A stretch of 64,000 nucleotides of DNA from Bog-473 sp963836605 (GTDB taxonomy: Bacteria > Actinomycetota > Acidimicrobiia > Acidimicrobiales > RAAP-2), in NCBI GenBank assembly GCA_963836605.1, contig CAWIKB010000009.1:1-64000 (forward strand), read 5' to 3'. The notes under the pieces were generated by a model. It ran no database searches and was not told the origin of the DNA. It saw only the letters and a program-made list of their open reading frames with translations. The stretch's first letter is position 1. Each line of letters starts with the position of its first letter. Of the stretch, positions 35,151 to 43,528 are shown one piece after another. Both the position numbers and the translations under genes were made by a program.

Positions 35151-36273
35151 GCCACTACCGCACGTCGTTGTCCCTGGTAACGAGGTTGGTGAGTACGTCG
35201 AAGTGGCACATATTCTCGACCAACCCGAAGGAATCGAGAAGAGTCGCATACGAAACGGCATGCGGCGTGTGCGGGCGATCCTCGGTGAGGCCAGCATCGA
35301 GGGCCTCTACACGACCTGATGCAACGCCCAGACGTTCACTGCCGTCAACACCACCCTTGAATCCGAGGTCCCCGGAGTTGTGACTACCGTCAGCTTGGTG
35401 CCGGCCGGCACACACCGGGGCCGGGCCGTCGTTGACGAACTGATTGCCGCCAAAGACGCCGGCCACGAGTTCGACGACGTGGTGTGGGACCCCGGATATT
35501 CGCTCTGCAAGGCCGAATCCACGGCGTTTCCTCTGGTCCAGGCCGGCATCGGTCAGACCTTTCAAGTCGTCACCCATCAGCGGGGGAGTCGGCCTTTCTC
35601 CGGGGATGCCCTCCTCATCGACGGACAGCTCTATTCACCCCACCTTCCCGAGGCCCTCAGAGACCTTCCCGTGCCTCCCCGGGGCGCGCTCGAAGAGGAG
35701 AAGCTCGCTTACGAAGCCAAGTTCAATCAGCGGGCCCGTTGGCGCCTGGTCCGCCACGCCGGACCCGACGCTGACGGATTCACCCGCTGGCGCTGTCCCT
35801 TCTGCGCCGGGCTCCTGCGCAGCAGGGCCTTCCCCAAGACCATGCGCCGATCACGACAGGTACCGCTGGTCGAGGTTGGCGAAGGTGTCACCCAGTGCTG
35901 TTCGGGAATCCTTACAGTCGGACCGTCCGAACTTGGCCTGCACCAGCCCATCCCCTTTGGGACCACGGCCTGGAGGGTCTCCATGGGACGCCGGCAAGTG
36001 GTCGAGTCGGTCAACGCGGCTCTCAAGGGAGCCTTCGTCGACTTGGCGCGCGGTTTCTTCCGGGTCTTCGGGCGAGTCAAGATGACAGTGCTGCTCGGGT
36101 TCACGGTTGCCGCCTACAACCTCGATCGTGTGCGCGCTTTCCGCGCCAAGCACGACCTGGAGATCGATGGTTCGTCTGCCGTCACCCCGCCTCGGCCCGT
36201 ACAACGAGCCGGGCGTCGCAACGGAACGTGGGCCCAACTAGTAGGGAAGAGGTCGAAGGCCCCACCCGGCTGA
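35151..36273 (+). pseudogene. Transposase-like protein, truncated and with a nonsense codon
   Basis: The frame from 35151 reads ILDQPEGIEKSRIRNGMRRVRAILGEAS... then an in-frame TGA at 35317-35319, followed by CNAQTFTAVNTT and a long open frame (ATG-type start at 35380) of 297 residues. It contains WDPGYSLCKAESTAFPL, THRGRAVVDEL, a zinc-ribbon-like WRCPFCAGLL and VESVNAALKGAFVDLARGFFRVFG, typical of an actinobacterial DDE transposase of IS1182-like style. The N-terminal half is absent. The TGA probably replaced TGG. Dead copy. Confidence 0.65.
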
Positions 36274-36334
36274 CTCATTCTCAGGGGAGAGTGGCACCAC
36301 TCGCTCTGGCGCGCCACGGCACAGCAACTACCGA

Positions 36335-36470
36335 CATGACGCAACCATCAACGCCGGCTTTCGGGCCGGCCTTTCGCATTTCTGCGGGTTGATGACGCGG
36401 CGAAACACTCATCAACCGCACTTCAGCAGGGTTTCATGAACATGGCGGCAGCCTTTTCAGGCTCATCGGA
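36335..36470 (+). repeat. Diverged copy of the 3' end of the gene at 38898
   Basis: About 120 bp here align with 39265-39378: both contain GGGCCGGC, TTTCGCATTTC, GCGGGT and, about 60 bp on, GTTTCATGAACA followed by GGCGG and GCCTTTTCA. Roughly three quarters of positions agree by eye. It encodes the end of the same domain (FRAGLSHFCG against LRAGVSHFSG). A leftover of an older paralogue or of a recombination next to the integrated element. Confidence 0.65.
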
Positions 36471-36624
36471 TTCTGGCGGGGTCACGCCCCTGACCAGGAT
36501 CGACTCGAGCGGGGGAGTCGAGTCTCCACAGGTTAAGGAGAGGAGTCTCCACAATGACCTGGTCATCCACCTGTCTTGAGTTCGATTCGCGAAATAGCCA
36601 CCTTGCAGCCCAGAGCGAAGTAAC

Positions 36625-36642
36625 GATATATCGGAATATATC
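36625..36642. promoter_or_regulatory. AT-rich palindrome upstream of the GH85 gene
   Basis: GATATAT-CGGA-ATATATC, a perfect 7-bp inverted repeat, 163 bp before the GH85 start. The strong local AT bias suggests an operator or promoter element. No matching regulator is adjacent. Confidence 0.45.
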
Positions 36643-36804
36643 AAGATTGGACTACGGTCAAAAGTGGCCAGTCCCGTCAGCCAGAGTCATTGAGGACAGG
36701 TCCCCTCGTCACGTCAACAGATAGCAGGGCGAAAGGCCACCATATGGGCAGCCCGGTCGATAACTTAGGCTGCTGCGGTAACTCTCTGGAGAAGGAGTGC
36801 GGCG

Positions 36805-38901
36805 TTGCGTCCCTTGGACATGGTGGGTTCCGGCCGAGGTCGGCTGTGTTCCCTGCGCCGTTCGATCGCAACCGCCAGCGTCGTTTCTTTTGGTCTCGCC
36901 GCTGCCTTCCTAGCGGTGACCCCTGCCACCTCCTCGGCGGCTGAGCAGGCGCCGCAGCCGCCACCCGCAAGTTGTGGCGCATATCAGTGCTTCAACACGG
37001 CGGCTGGAGTTCTCGGCTCCGTACCGCAGCCAACGCCGGCTCAGGTCGCCACCGTGCCCTTGGCCAAGAGGGTCATCGGTCCCGCTCCTGGGACTCCGGA
37101 AATGCTGATTGGTATCGACAACGGACCGCGTGCTTACTGGTCGGTCTCGGACGGGGTCGCCCAGGGAGTGAGCGGATCGGTCGGGACGGTCTCCACAGGC
37201 AACGTACTGAACTTCGATCACTGGGCCTACGTTGACGAGCTCTACTACTACGCCCACAACGTGTTTTCCGTACCACCGACCCAATGGATCAACGCCGGGC
37301 ACCGCAACGGTGTCCCCGTTCTCGGCGCGGTGACCGGCGACTGTGAGCCTGGTTGCGGCGAGCAGGCGCAGTCACTCTTTGACGCGAAGAACTACCGGCA
37401 AGCAGTACAGCAACTGTACGCCTATGCCGTCGCCTATGGGTTCGACGGCTGGGTCATCGACTTTGAAAACAACTTCGATCCGAGCTCCGATGTGCTCCAA
37501 GCCGTGAAGGATCTGGCAGCGATGAAGCTTCCCGACGGCCAGCCCCTCCGGGTGGCCGTTTACGAGGCCCACAACTACAACCTCGGGTGTACGGCGCCGG
37601 CGTTTTTTTGCCATGACCTGCTGCCATACTTTCAAGCGGGGGCGGCCTGGCAGGCGGACTACACCAAGGACACCGGCTTCCCAGCCCAGACCTATCAAGA
37701 CTTGGCGAAAGCAGGTCTCGCCGCACAGCGCTTGCGCGCCTTTTGGTCTACCGACGTCTACCGGATTGCTCCGTTCAAGACCTGCGCAGCGACGACCGCG
37801 TCCCAGATCTGGAACGGGAACGGGGGTGAGTGCCTGAACACAGCGGCCCTGTTTGACAACCAACGGACCATCCTCGGGCCGCCCGGCGGGCCCCAGTACT
37901 ACATCTCGGACGGCCTCTACGCTCCCGAGTGGACGTTTTTCGGCAACCTGCCTGACAAGTCCGCGGGTGGGGGTCCCCCCGGCGGGCCCAAAAGCCGGGT
38001 GCTCGTGCATGCTGCCGACGACGCCCTCTGGGTTGGCGTCAACGTCAAGTACTCGGGACAGAGCTGCAACCGAACGGGCACTTCCAACGCAGTGTCGTCG
38101 CTGATCGCCCCTCGCTCCGTCGTGGGATCGCTTCCTTTTGTGACGAATTTCAACGAGGGCGAAGGTGATGTCTACGCTGTGGACGGCAAGCTCGTTGCGA
38201 AGGTGCCATGGAACGACCTCTCCGCACAAGACGTCTTGCCCACCTGGTTCTGTTCGATCAGCGGTGACCTCAATGCTGCGCCGGTCTACGGGAACGAAAG
38301 TAGCGGCGAAGCCTTCAATGGAGGGTCGGCGCTTGCTTTCACTGGACAGGGCGCCGGAGAGGTGGCGCTTTACCAAACACAGATTCCGGTTCCCGCCGGA
38401 CTCACCGTGGCGTTCGAGACCAAAACGAACTCCGGACCCTCTGCTTACGTCAAGCTCTACTTCAGCGATGGCACCATGGCGACGGTCCAGAGCACAGCGA
38501 CAGGTCCTGGTTGGAATCAGACGGTCGGCTCCGTAAAAGGAGCCCAAGGCAAGACCATCGTGCGAGTCTCGGTGGGATTTGGCAGCGGATCGGTCAACAC
38601 GGTGCTGGGTGAGTTGCGACTCTACGATGGGTCCACTGACACGCAGCCTTCGCCAATCGAGATCACCTCGAAGGGTGCATCAATCTCGTGGACCCAGCCT
38701 TCGAACCCCCCGATCGCCTATTGGAACGTCTATAGCAACGCTGGAACCTGTTTGGATTTCCTCGGGCCCGCCTTCCGGACGAGTTACAACGTGTCACAAC
38801 GAATGTTTGGCTCAGTGAATGCAACTACTCAGTTCGTGGTGCAGCCGGTGTCAACCAATGGTGCTGCCGCCAAGATCGCGGCGATCTGCCCCAGCCGATG
38901 A
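36805..38901 (+). CDS. GH85-like endo-beta-N-acetylglucosaminidase, secreted
   Basis: Exported protein of 698 residues. The TTG at 36805 is supported by AAGGAG 7 bases upstream (36792-36797). Signal peptide about 15-46. The catalytic TIM barrel shows the GH85 pattern: LNFDHWAYVDELYYYAHNVFSVPP, WINAGHRNGVPVLGAVTGD and YGFDGWVIDFENNFD. The catalytic pair of known GH85 enzymes is Asn-x-Glu; here it is Asp219-x-Glu221. The C-terminal third (from about 500) contains a jelly-roll type sugar-binding region. GH85 enzymes cut the chitobiose core of N-glycans. It overlaps the next gene by ATGA. Confidence 0.82.
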   Translation: MRPLDMVGSGRGRLCSLRRSIATASVVSFGLAAAFLAVTPATSSAAEQAPQPPPASCGAYQCFNTAAGVLGSVPQPTPAQVATVPLAKRVIGPAPGTPEMLIGIDNGPRAYWSVSDGVAQGVSGSVGTVSTGNVLNFDHWAYVDELYYYAHNVFSVPPTQWINAGHRNGVPVLGAVTGDCEPGCGEQAQSLFDAKNYRQAVQQLYAYAVAYGFDGWVIDFENNFDPSSDVLQAVKDLAAMKLPDGQPLRVAVYEAHNYNLGCTAPAFFCHDLLPYFQAGAAWQADYTKDTGFPAQTYQDLAKAGLAAQRLRAFWSTDVYRIAPFKTCAATTASQIWNGNGGECLNTAALFDNQRTILGPPGGPQYYISDGLYAPEWTFFGNLPDKSAGGGPPGGPKSRVLVHAADDALWVGVNVKYSGQSCNRTGTSNAVSSLIAPRSVVGSLPFVTNFNEGEGDVYAVDGKLVAKVPWNDLSAQDVLPTWFCSISGDLNAAPVYGNESSGEAFNGGSALAFTGQGAGEVALYQTQIPVPAGLTVAFETKTNSGPSAYVKLYFSDGTMATVQSTATGPGWNQTVGSVKGAQGKTIVRVSVGFGSGSVNTVLGELRLYDGSTDTQPSPIEITSKGASISWTQPSNPPIAYWNVYSNAGTCLDFLGPAFRTSYNVSQRMFGSVNATTQFVVQPVSTNGAAAKIAAICPSR

Positions 38902-39348
38902 CCCGGTCTGCCGTTCGCCGGCGGCGCCATTGGCACCTGGTCTCAATCGCTGGATTCAGTGCTTGCCTGGTTGTTGCGGCCCTCGGCGCCGCTGGAGCGG
39001 CCTCCGGTGCGGTCGTCCACGGTCCCGTCTCCGTGTCGGCCACCGCGCTGCCCACCACCCTGGTTCCCACCAAGGCGTATTCGTCCATCGTCTCGGCCAC
39101 CGACACCGGCACGTCCAGCTCGGTGGCCACAACTGTGGACATCACAGCCAGCGACATCCAGCGGTGCTCCCACGGTCACTTTCGTCCACCACAAGGGGAT
39201 TTACTGCTCAGGGCTGACCACGACGACCCCGGTGTGCAAGGTGCCCCTCCTCGCAGCCGGGGCCACGATCGTCGGCCTTCGGGCCGGCGTTTCGCATTTC
39301 AGCGGGTCGACGACGAGCGAATCACGCTGTCACCCGCCCATCCGTTGA
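38898..39348 (+). CDS. Secreted protein with a beta-sandwich repeat domain, frameshifted
   Basis: ATG at 38898 overlaps the GH85 stop, so the two are co-translated. The signal peptide is about residues 10-38 (SIAGFSACLVVAALGAAGAASG). The mature part begins VHGPVSVSATALPTTLVPTKAYSSIVSATDTG, like an Ig/CARDB-type module. Near 39160 the frame slips one base; the sensible continuation is in the other frame: TVTFVHHKGIYCSGLTTTTPVCKVPLLAAGATIVGLRAG, ending at 39346-39348. The uncorrected frame runs to 39380. It may bind substrate for the GH85 enzyme. Its 3' end is duplicated at 36335. Confidence 0.7.
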
Positions 39349-39400
39349 GTTTCATGAACACGGCGGTCGCCTTTTCATGAACACCCCTTGGTTGGTTTGG

Positions 39401-39447
39401 TGAGTGGAGGCGATGGGACTCGAACCCACGAACCTCCTGACTGCCAG
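39401..39447. repeat. Left attachment site (orphan tRNA-Ala 3' half)
   Basis: 47 bp identical to 43525-43571: the tRNA 3' end including the discriminator, T-arm (GACTCGAACCCAC) and the 3' side of the anticodon arm. Beyond GCCAG the sequences part: the left one continues GCGGTTTACG. Confidence 0.92.
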
Positions 39448-39564
39448 GCGGTTTACGTCCGCGAGGTCGAGGTGGGTCGCCTTGTATCTACCCAGGTCGT
39501 CTGAAGTAGTTGCGACTTCTTCGATGGGTTTGGCGGGTCCAGATTGGTCGTGACGTGGCGTCTG

Positions 39565-39588
39565 CCGTGACAAGCACCGTGACAAGCA
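39565..39588. repeat. Tandem CCGTGACAAGCA, possible integrase arm sites
   Basis: Two adjacent 12-bp copies (39565-39576, 39577-39588), about 120 bp inside the left att site. Related boxes CCGTGACACCA and GCGTGACAAGC occur at 43443-43464, about 60 bp inside the right att site. The position near both ends suits binding sites for the N-terminal arm domain of a tyrosine integrase. Confidence 0.5.
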
Positions 39589-40101
39589 TCAGCTTCGGCT
39601 GGGAAAGATGCCCACTAGAGCGATGCAGAAGTTGAGGGTGAGATAGGGCTGGGTGATCGAAAAGGGCTGGCCGCCACCCGTTGCCCCGATCATTCCCGCG
39701 TTCATGGCGGTGGTGGGTACGGTCGCATAGCTATCAGTAGTGGTGGTCGCCGGTACATGCCCGGCTGGTTTGGGCGAAGTTGCCGCCGCCGCGTGCCCCA
39801 GAACCTCGTGACCATGAGCAGGCATCTGGTTCTCGTTGAGCGTGTTGTTTTCCGTCCCTCCCGATTGCCCGATGACATAGGGGGAGAGACCAGATCCGTC
39901 CCCCTGGTGTATGGCGACGCGTCCCTGCAAGTTCGGCAGGGCGAAGTTGCTAATGCCGTCGCCCCCGTACGTCGTTCCGAGCAGTGTGAAGAGTGCGGTG
40001 TTCTGGCTGATGGGAAGGAGCTGGCCGTTGCACATGGCCCAGCCATTCGGGGCGAAGTTGAACCCGAACTGTCGGATCTCCCCTATGAACTGTTCGCTCA
40101 T
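39589..40101 (-). CDS. Phage tail-collar (MdpB-like microcystin-dependent) protein
   Basis: 170 residues, beginning SEQFIGEIRQFGFNFAPNGWAMCNGQLLPISQNTALFTLLGTTYGGDG and FALPNLQGRVAIHQGDG, the signature of the tail collar domain family. The C-terminus (QPFSITQPYLTLNFCIALVG) is also typical. In many bacteria these stand alone or in groups, outside prophages, with a Tat-type protein and an acetyltransferase, as here. It probably forms a trimeric surface fibre or adhesin; the role in bacteria is not settled. Confidence 0.92.
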   Translation of the reverse strand: MSEQFIGEIRQFGFNFAPNGWAMCNGQLLPISQNTALFTLLGTTYGGDGISNFALPNLQGRVAIHQGDGSGLSPYVIGQSGGTENNTLNENQMPAHGHEVLGHAAAATSPKPAGHVPATTTTDSYATVPTTAMNAGMIGATGGGQPFSITQPYLTLNFCIALVGIFPSRS

Positions 40102-40131
40102 CTGCTGCTCCTCTGCTGATTGAGTGGCCCT

Positions 40132-40590
40132 TTAGGCCCGGTGGACGAGGGCCTGGTAGGTCTGGACGGGTCCTGGAAGTCCCACTGGGACCACGAACAG
40201 CTTCGCGGCCTGACGGTGTGGGTGGCTGAGCCGTCGGGTCTCTTGCGGGAACACACGGCTCTCGCGGGAGTCGAAGATCAACGAAAACCGATCTTCGTGG
40301 GTTGTGGGTGTGGTCGAGGCAAGGTCGTCAATCCTGGTGAGAACGACATCGAGGCCCTGCCAGCCATCAGCTAGGCGAAAGGTGGAGTTCAGATAGGGCA
40401 CAAAGGAGGATCGGGTCAGAGGCGAAGTCCTCATTTCGGCCCCGGCCGCCGCCGACAGAGGGACGGCGGCGAGGACCGCTCCCGTCATTGCCCCTTGCAA
40501 CAGGGACCTCCGGCTAACCCGTGTGTCCACTGGGGTTGAACCTAGCTTCGAACCGTCCGGCCGACAAGGGCCTAGTCCCGCAGGAAGCAC
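40132..40590 (-). CDS. Tat-exported protein associated with tail-collar genes (DUF6916-like)
   Basis: Upstream of the tail-collar gene on the same strand, 30 bp apart. It has a twin-arginine signal (RVSRRSLLQGAMTGAVLAAVPLSAAAGA), so the protein likely starts near residue 17-22. The mature 110 residues (STFRLADGWQGLDVVLTRIDDL, DRFSLIFDSRESRVFPQETRRLSHP, AAKLFVVPVGLPGPVQTYQALVHRA) resemble the DUF6916 family often encoded beside MdpB-type tail collar proteins. Naming is from memory, so moderate confidence. Confidence 0.65.
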   Translation of the reverse strand: MLPAGLGPCRPDGSKLGSTPVDTRVSRRSLLQGAMTGAVLAAVPLSAAAGAEMRTSPLTRSSFVPYLNSTFRLADGWQGLDVVLTRIDDLASTTPTTHEDRFSLIFDSRESRVFPQETRRLSHPHRQAAKLFVVPVGLPGPVQTYQALVHRA

Positions 40591-40646
40591 GCGCGCGTCA
40601 TCGAATCGGCTGAGTCCGGCTCAAAGTGGCCTCTAGCATCAGGAAA

Positions 40647-41114
40647 ATGCCCGCAGAGCTAAGCCTCCGCCGTGTCGAACCGGCCGACGAGGTCGAACTC
40701 CGAGCGATATTCGCCGCCAGCCGATCGGAGCAGTTCGAAGCGGCCACGCTCACCTCCGAAGCGCTCAGTTCCATCCTGGACATCCAGTTCGAAGCTCAAC
40801 GTCGGCACTATGCCCTCCACTATCCTGATGCCGAATACCTGGTGCTGCTCGCAGCGACGACACCAGCTGGACGCCTCATCATTGAGCGACACCACGATGA
40901 GCTGCTTCTCGTCGATATCTTGGTGCACCCCTCCCGGCGCGGTCGCGGGCTTGGCACCTGGGCACTACACCGAGTGGCCGCAGAAGCCCGCGGCCTTGGC
41001 CTGCCGATTCGATGCCACGTCGACCCCACCAATCCGGCTCGCCGCCTTTACCAGCGAATGGGTTTTGTAGTCATCGGGCACGACGGCGTCGACCTGAAGT
41101 TGGAGTTGGTCTAA
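40647..41114 (+). CDS. GNAT family N-acetyltransferase
   Basis: 155 residues from the ATG at 40647 (a GTG at 40626 adds 7). The GNAT fold shows LLVDILVHPSRRGRGLGTWALHRVAAEA with the acetyl-CoA loop R-x-x-G-x-G and the final NPARRLYQRMGFVVIG. GNAT genes are commonly adjacent to tail-collar/DUF6916 pairs; it may modify these proteins or a small ligand. Divergent from the Tat-protein gene with 56 bp between the starts. Confidence 0.88.
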   Translation: MPAELSLRRVEPADEVELRAIFAASRSEQFEAATLTSEALSSILDIQFEAQRRHYALHYPDAEYLVLLAATTPAGRLIIERHHDELLLVDILVHPSRRGRGLGTWALHRVAAEARGLGLPIRCHVDPTNPARRLYQRMGFVVIGHDGVDLKLELV

Positions 41115-41569
41115 CCCGATCTCGCGATGAGTTAGTGCAGCCGCAGGTGGGCAGCAAGACCAGTCTCTAAGACCAGCGCACCCGCCGCCCCGAAAGCGCC
41201 CGGGGCTATCCTCGACCCTGACCACCTACGCCATCTGTGAGGGCTCGGCCCGGACCGCGATGCTCAGATCCGGGTCGCTCGTGAGCGGGTAGGGCCAGCA
41301 GAAGTCAACGCTGCCGATCGAGTCGCAGCTCATTGTCGGCTGCGTGTCCTGCCGGAGGAAATCCTCCTCGCGGCTGATCGACGCTGGGGTCGGAGACTCC
41401 CAGAGGAACGTGACCGAAGACTGCAATATGACGGCAGAGCGCATTCAGATTCATCCAAAACACTGAGTGCTCTCCGTGGCCAGGTCATGCGAAAGCTGTA
41501 TGGCGAGCTTTGTGAGGAAATCGAGGAAGCAGCCGATCGGGCCGTCAGCGCCCAGACTGGAGACGAGCC
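41115..41569. other. Stretch before the integrase with a start-less open frame
   Basis: A frame open from about 41240 to a TGA that overlaps the integrase ATG (CCATGA) reads AADRVAAHCRLRVLPEEILLAADRRWGRR and ends GELCEEIEEAADRAVSAQTGDEP. It has a coding look and is positioned like the xis or rep gene before an integrase, but has no ATG, GTG or TTG start apart from an ATG for the last 28 codons. A frameshift may hide the beginning. Between 41115 and 41240 nothing is seen. Confidence 0.45.
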
Positions 41570-42723
41570 ATGAGAGGGATGGTGCGACAACGTGGGAGGA
41601 CTTGGACTGCCTACTGGTGGCTCACCGACCCCGCGTCCGGCGAGTCGAGGCAGCACAGCAAGGGTGGATTCGAGAACAAGACAGCGGCTCGAGATCACCT
41701 CACAGCGACGATTGCGAAGGTGCACGCGGGCGAATGGGCACCGGACAGAAAGCTATCGGTGAAGGAACTGTGGGAGGAGATTGGCTGCCGGCCCGAAGGT
41801 CCGAGGGCCTTCGGGAATCGACTCTTGTGCAGTACCGCGACATTGTCGATTGGTGGATTGTTCCCCATATCGGAGGGGTGGAGGTCCGACGCCTGACTCC
41901 CGCTGTCGCACAGAGCATGGCGCAGGCACTCCGGAGTGAGGGAAGGAAGCCAGCGAAAGGCAAGACGCAACGCCGCGCTCTCTCGACCCGCTCGGTGCAA
42001 CTGTGTGCGCAGGTTCTCAAATCCGCGACCCGATGGGCCACGGTGACGGGACTGATTTCTCGCGATCCGCTGGTGGGCTATCGCAGGCCCCGGGCCACCT
42101 CTCCTGCAATGCGGGCTTGGACGGCCGACGAAGCGCGATCGTTTCTGTCCGAGACAAGCAAGGACCGATTCAATGTTGCCTGGGCTCTCTTGCTCACAAG
42201 GGGCCTCCGTCGTGGCGAGTTGTGTGGCCTTCGCTGGTCGGCAATCGACCTAGAGGCTGGCAGCCTCCGGATCATCGCCACGCGCGTCGTTGTGGACGGC
42301 ATTCCTGTCGATTCGGTACCCAAGACCAAGGCTGGCATTCGGTCCATTCCCCTGGACGCGACTCTCGTGGCGCTGCTCAAGGCCCATCGGGTACGGCAAG
42401 GTCAGGAGAAGCTCGCCGCCGGCCCGGCGTACCACGACGAGGGATTCGTACTGGCCGACGCTCTTGGTATGCCGTACTACCCCGACACGATTTCCGAGCA
42501 GTTCGACCGACAGGCCCGGAATCTCGACCTGCCCCGTATACGCCTCCATGACACCCGGCACACAGCTGCATCACTCATGCTTGCGTCAGGGACTCCGGTC
42601 AAGGTGGTAGCAAAAATGCTGGGACATAGCTCCCCGAAGGGCACCCTTGAGGTTTATGCTCACGTACTTCCCGGCATGGCGGAGGAGGCCGGGGAGAGGC
42701 TGAGCGCTCTCGTGCTGGGTTGA
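41570..42723 (+). CDS. int: Tyrosine-recombinase integrase, one frameshift
   Basis: Phage-type integrase of about 384 residues. The N-terminal arm-binding part lies in the frame from 41570: MRGMVRQRGRTWTAYWWLTD, SRQHSKGGFENKTAARDHL. A slip of one base near 41780 leads to the frame with the core-binding and catalytic domain: STLVQYRDIVDWWIVPHIGG; Arg in LLTRGLRRGELCGLRWSAIDLE; Lys in RSIPLD region; HDTRHTAASLMLASG (H-x-x-R); LGHSSPKGTLEVYAHV with the nucleophile Tyr. All catalytic residues are visible. It would catalyse integration into the tRNA-Ala gene; frameshifted, it may be inactive or the shift is an error (missing G in GAGGAGATTGG). Confidence 0.88.
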
Positions 42724-42801
42724 ACCGACGGTGAGCCGATTGTGTCGTCTTTTGGGCGCATCCTCAACGACAGAGGCACCACAAGTGCCTAGTCTTGCGC
42801 T

Positions 42802-42942
42802 ATGGACGAACCCAACGTCATTACTTTCGACTACATCAACCGGATCGTCACCGGCCCGTCAGAGCCGATTCGAATGTGGTCACCATTGGATGAAGATGAG
42901 CAGCCCCACCTTCCTCCACGCGTGACCGCGAACGAGAATTGA
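42802..42942 (+). CDS. Small protein of the element, 46 residues
   Basis: ATG at 42802, MDEPNVITFDYINRIVTG, then PIRMWSPLDEDEQPHLPPR, no match known. Its stop TGA at 42940-42942 is overlapped by the open frame of the next gene (ATTGA). Position and overlap suggest a two-gene unit. Weak RBS. A real gene is likely but not proven. Confidence 0.5.
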   Translation: MDEPNVITFDYINRIVTGPSEPIRMWSPLDEDEQPHLPPRVTANEN

Positions 42943-43051
42943 CTGGCTAACGCTATGTCGGGACGCGCGTGTAATCGGTGGCACCGTTGACATATTTGGA
43001 GCCAACTCGGATCACTGGTCGAGCCGAGAGCTTCCCGGCCCGGTCCCGCTC

Positions 43052-43285
43052 ATGGCAGTCGTTGTCTTGCGTGGGTTGTCCGACTCCAATGCACATCGGC
43101 TGGCGGTCCGGGTAGCCGGCCCGGATCTTGACGATGTGGAGCCGCTAACCGAATACGGCTTTCATACGGCGCCTTCGTCGAAGGCCCCGGCCGGCTGGGA
43201 GTCAACGTTTCCCCTAGTGGTCAAGGTGCCGTTTGAGGCCAGGCAGGCGGGAACGCACATGTTTGTTCGCGACGGTCGACACTGA
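43052..43285 (+). CDS. Hypothetical protein of the element (DUF6941-like)
   Basis: 77 residues from ATG 43052, but the frame continues upstream with plausible coding sequence: IDWLTLCRDARVIGGTVDIFGANSDHWSSRELPGPVPLMAVVVLRGLSDSN, reaching 42937 with no usual start codon (an ATT overlaps the previous stop). The extended protein of about 115 residues resembles DUF6941 proteins (an early CD-x-A and GG-x-x-x-I region, then strands). Function unknown. Start non-canonical or sequence error. Confidence 0.5.
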   Translation: MAVVVLRGLSDSNAHRLAVRVAGPDLDDVEPLTEYGFHTAPSSKAPAGWESTFPLVVKVPFEARQAGTHMFVRDGRH

Positions 43286-43462
43286 GACTGCATCCGTGCC
43301 GTTCTTAGTCAGCGTCAGGCCGCTGCCCTCTTAGACGCGGGATGCGATGTATTCGAGCGTCAAGACGAGCCCTTTGCGGTTCCGGACCTTCGACCTATCA
43401 CTTTCTGTCGGTTCGGCCGATTTCTTGTCATCAAACGGCCAACCGTGACACCAGCGTGACAA

Positions 43463-43486
43463 GCGGGCCAAGGCGCATTGGCCCGC
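43463..43486 (+). terminator. Hairpin near the element's right end
   Basis: Perfect 9-bp stem GCGGGCCAA / TTGGCCCGC with loop GGCGCA, 43 bp before the right att site. It could end transcription from the element toward the tRNA. No T-run. Confidence 0.55.
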
Positions 43487-43528
43487 CGAAATGATGTGGT
43501 TCTGACCTGCATTTTCGAGTGAGTTGAG

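Larger units (their letters stand above)
36274..36804. other. Gene-free stretch before the GH85 gene
   Basis: Holds a fragment (36335-36470) duplicated from the 3' part of the gene at 38898 (see repeat entry) and an AT-rich palindrome at 36625-36642. No full gene is visible. Confidence 0.55.

Noticed and set aside
36350..36375. GCCGGC hairpin as a terminator
   Set aside because: The same sequence lies inside the coding region of the gene at 38898; here it belongs to the duplicated fragment, so no terminator function is implied.
37372..38547. Long minus-strand frame opposite the GH85 gene
   Set aside because: Shadow of the GH85 reading frame; no family resemblance and no start signal.
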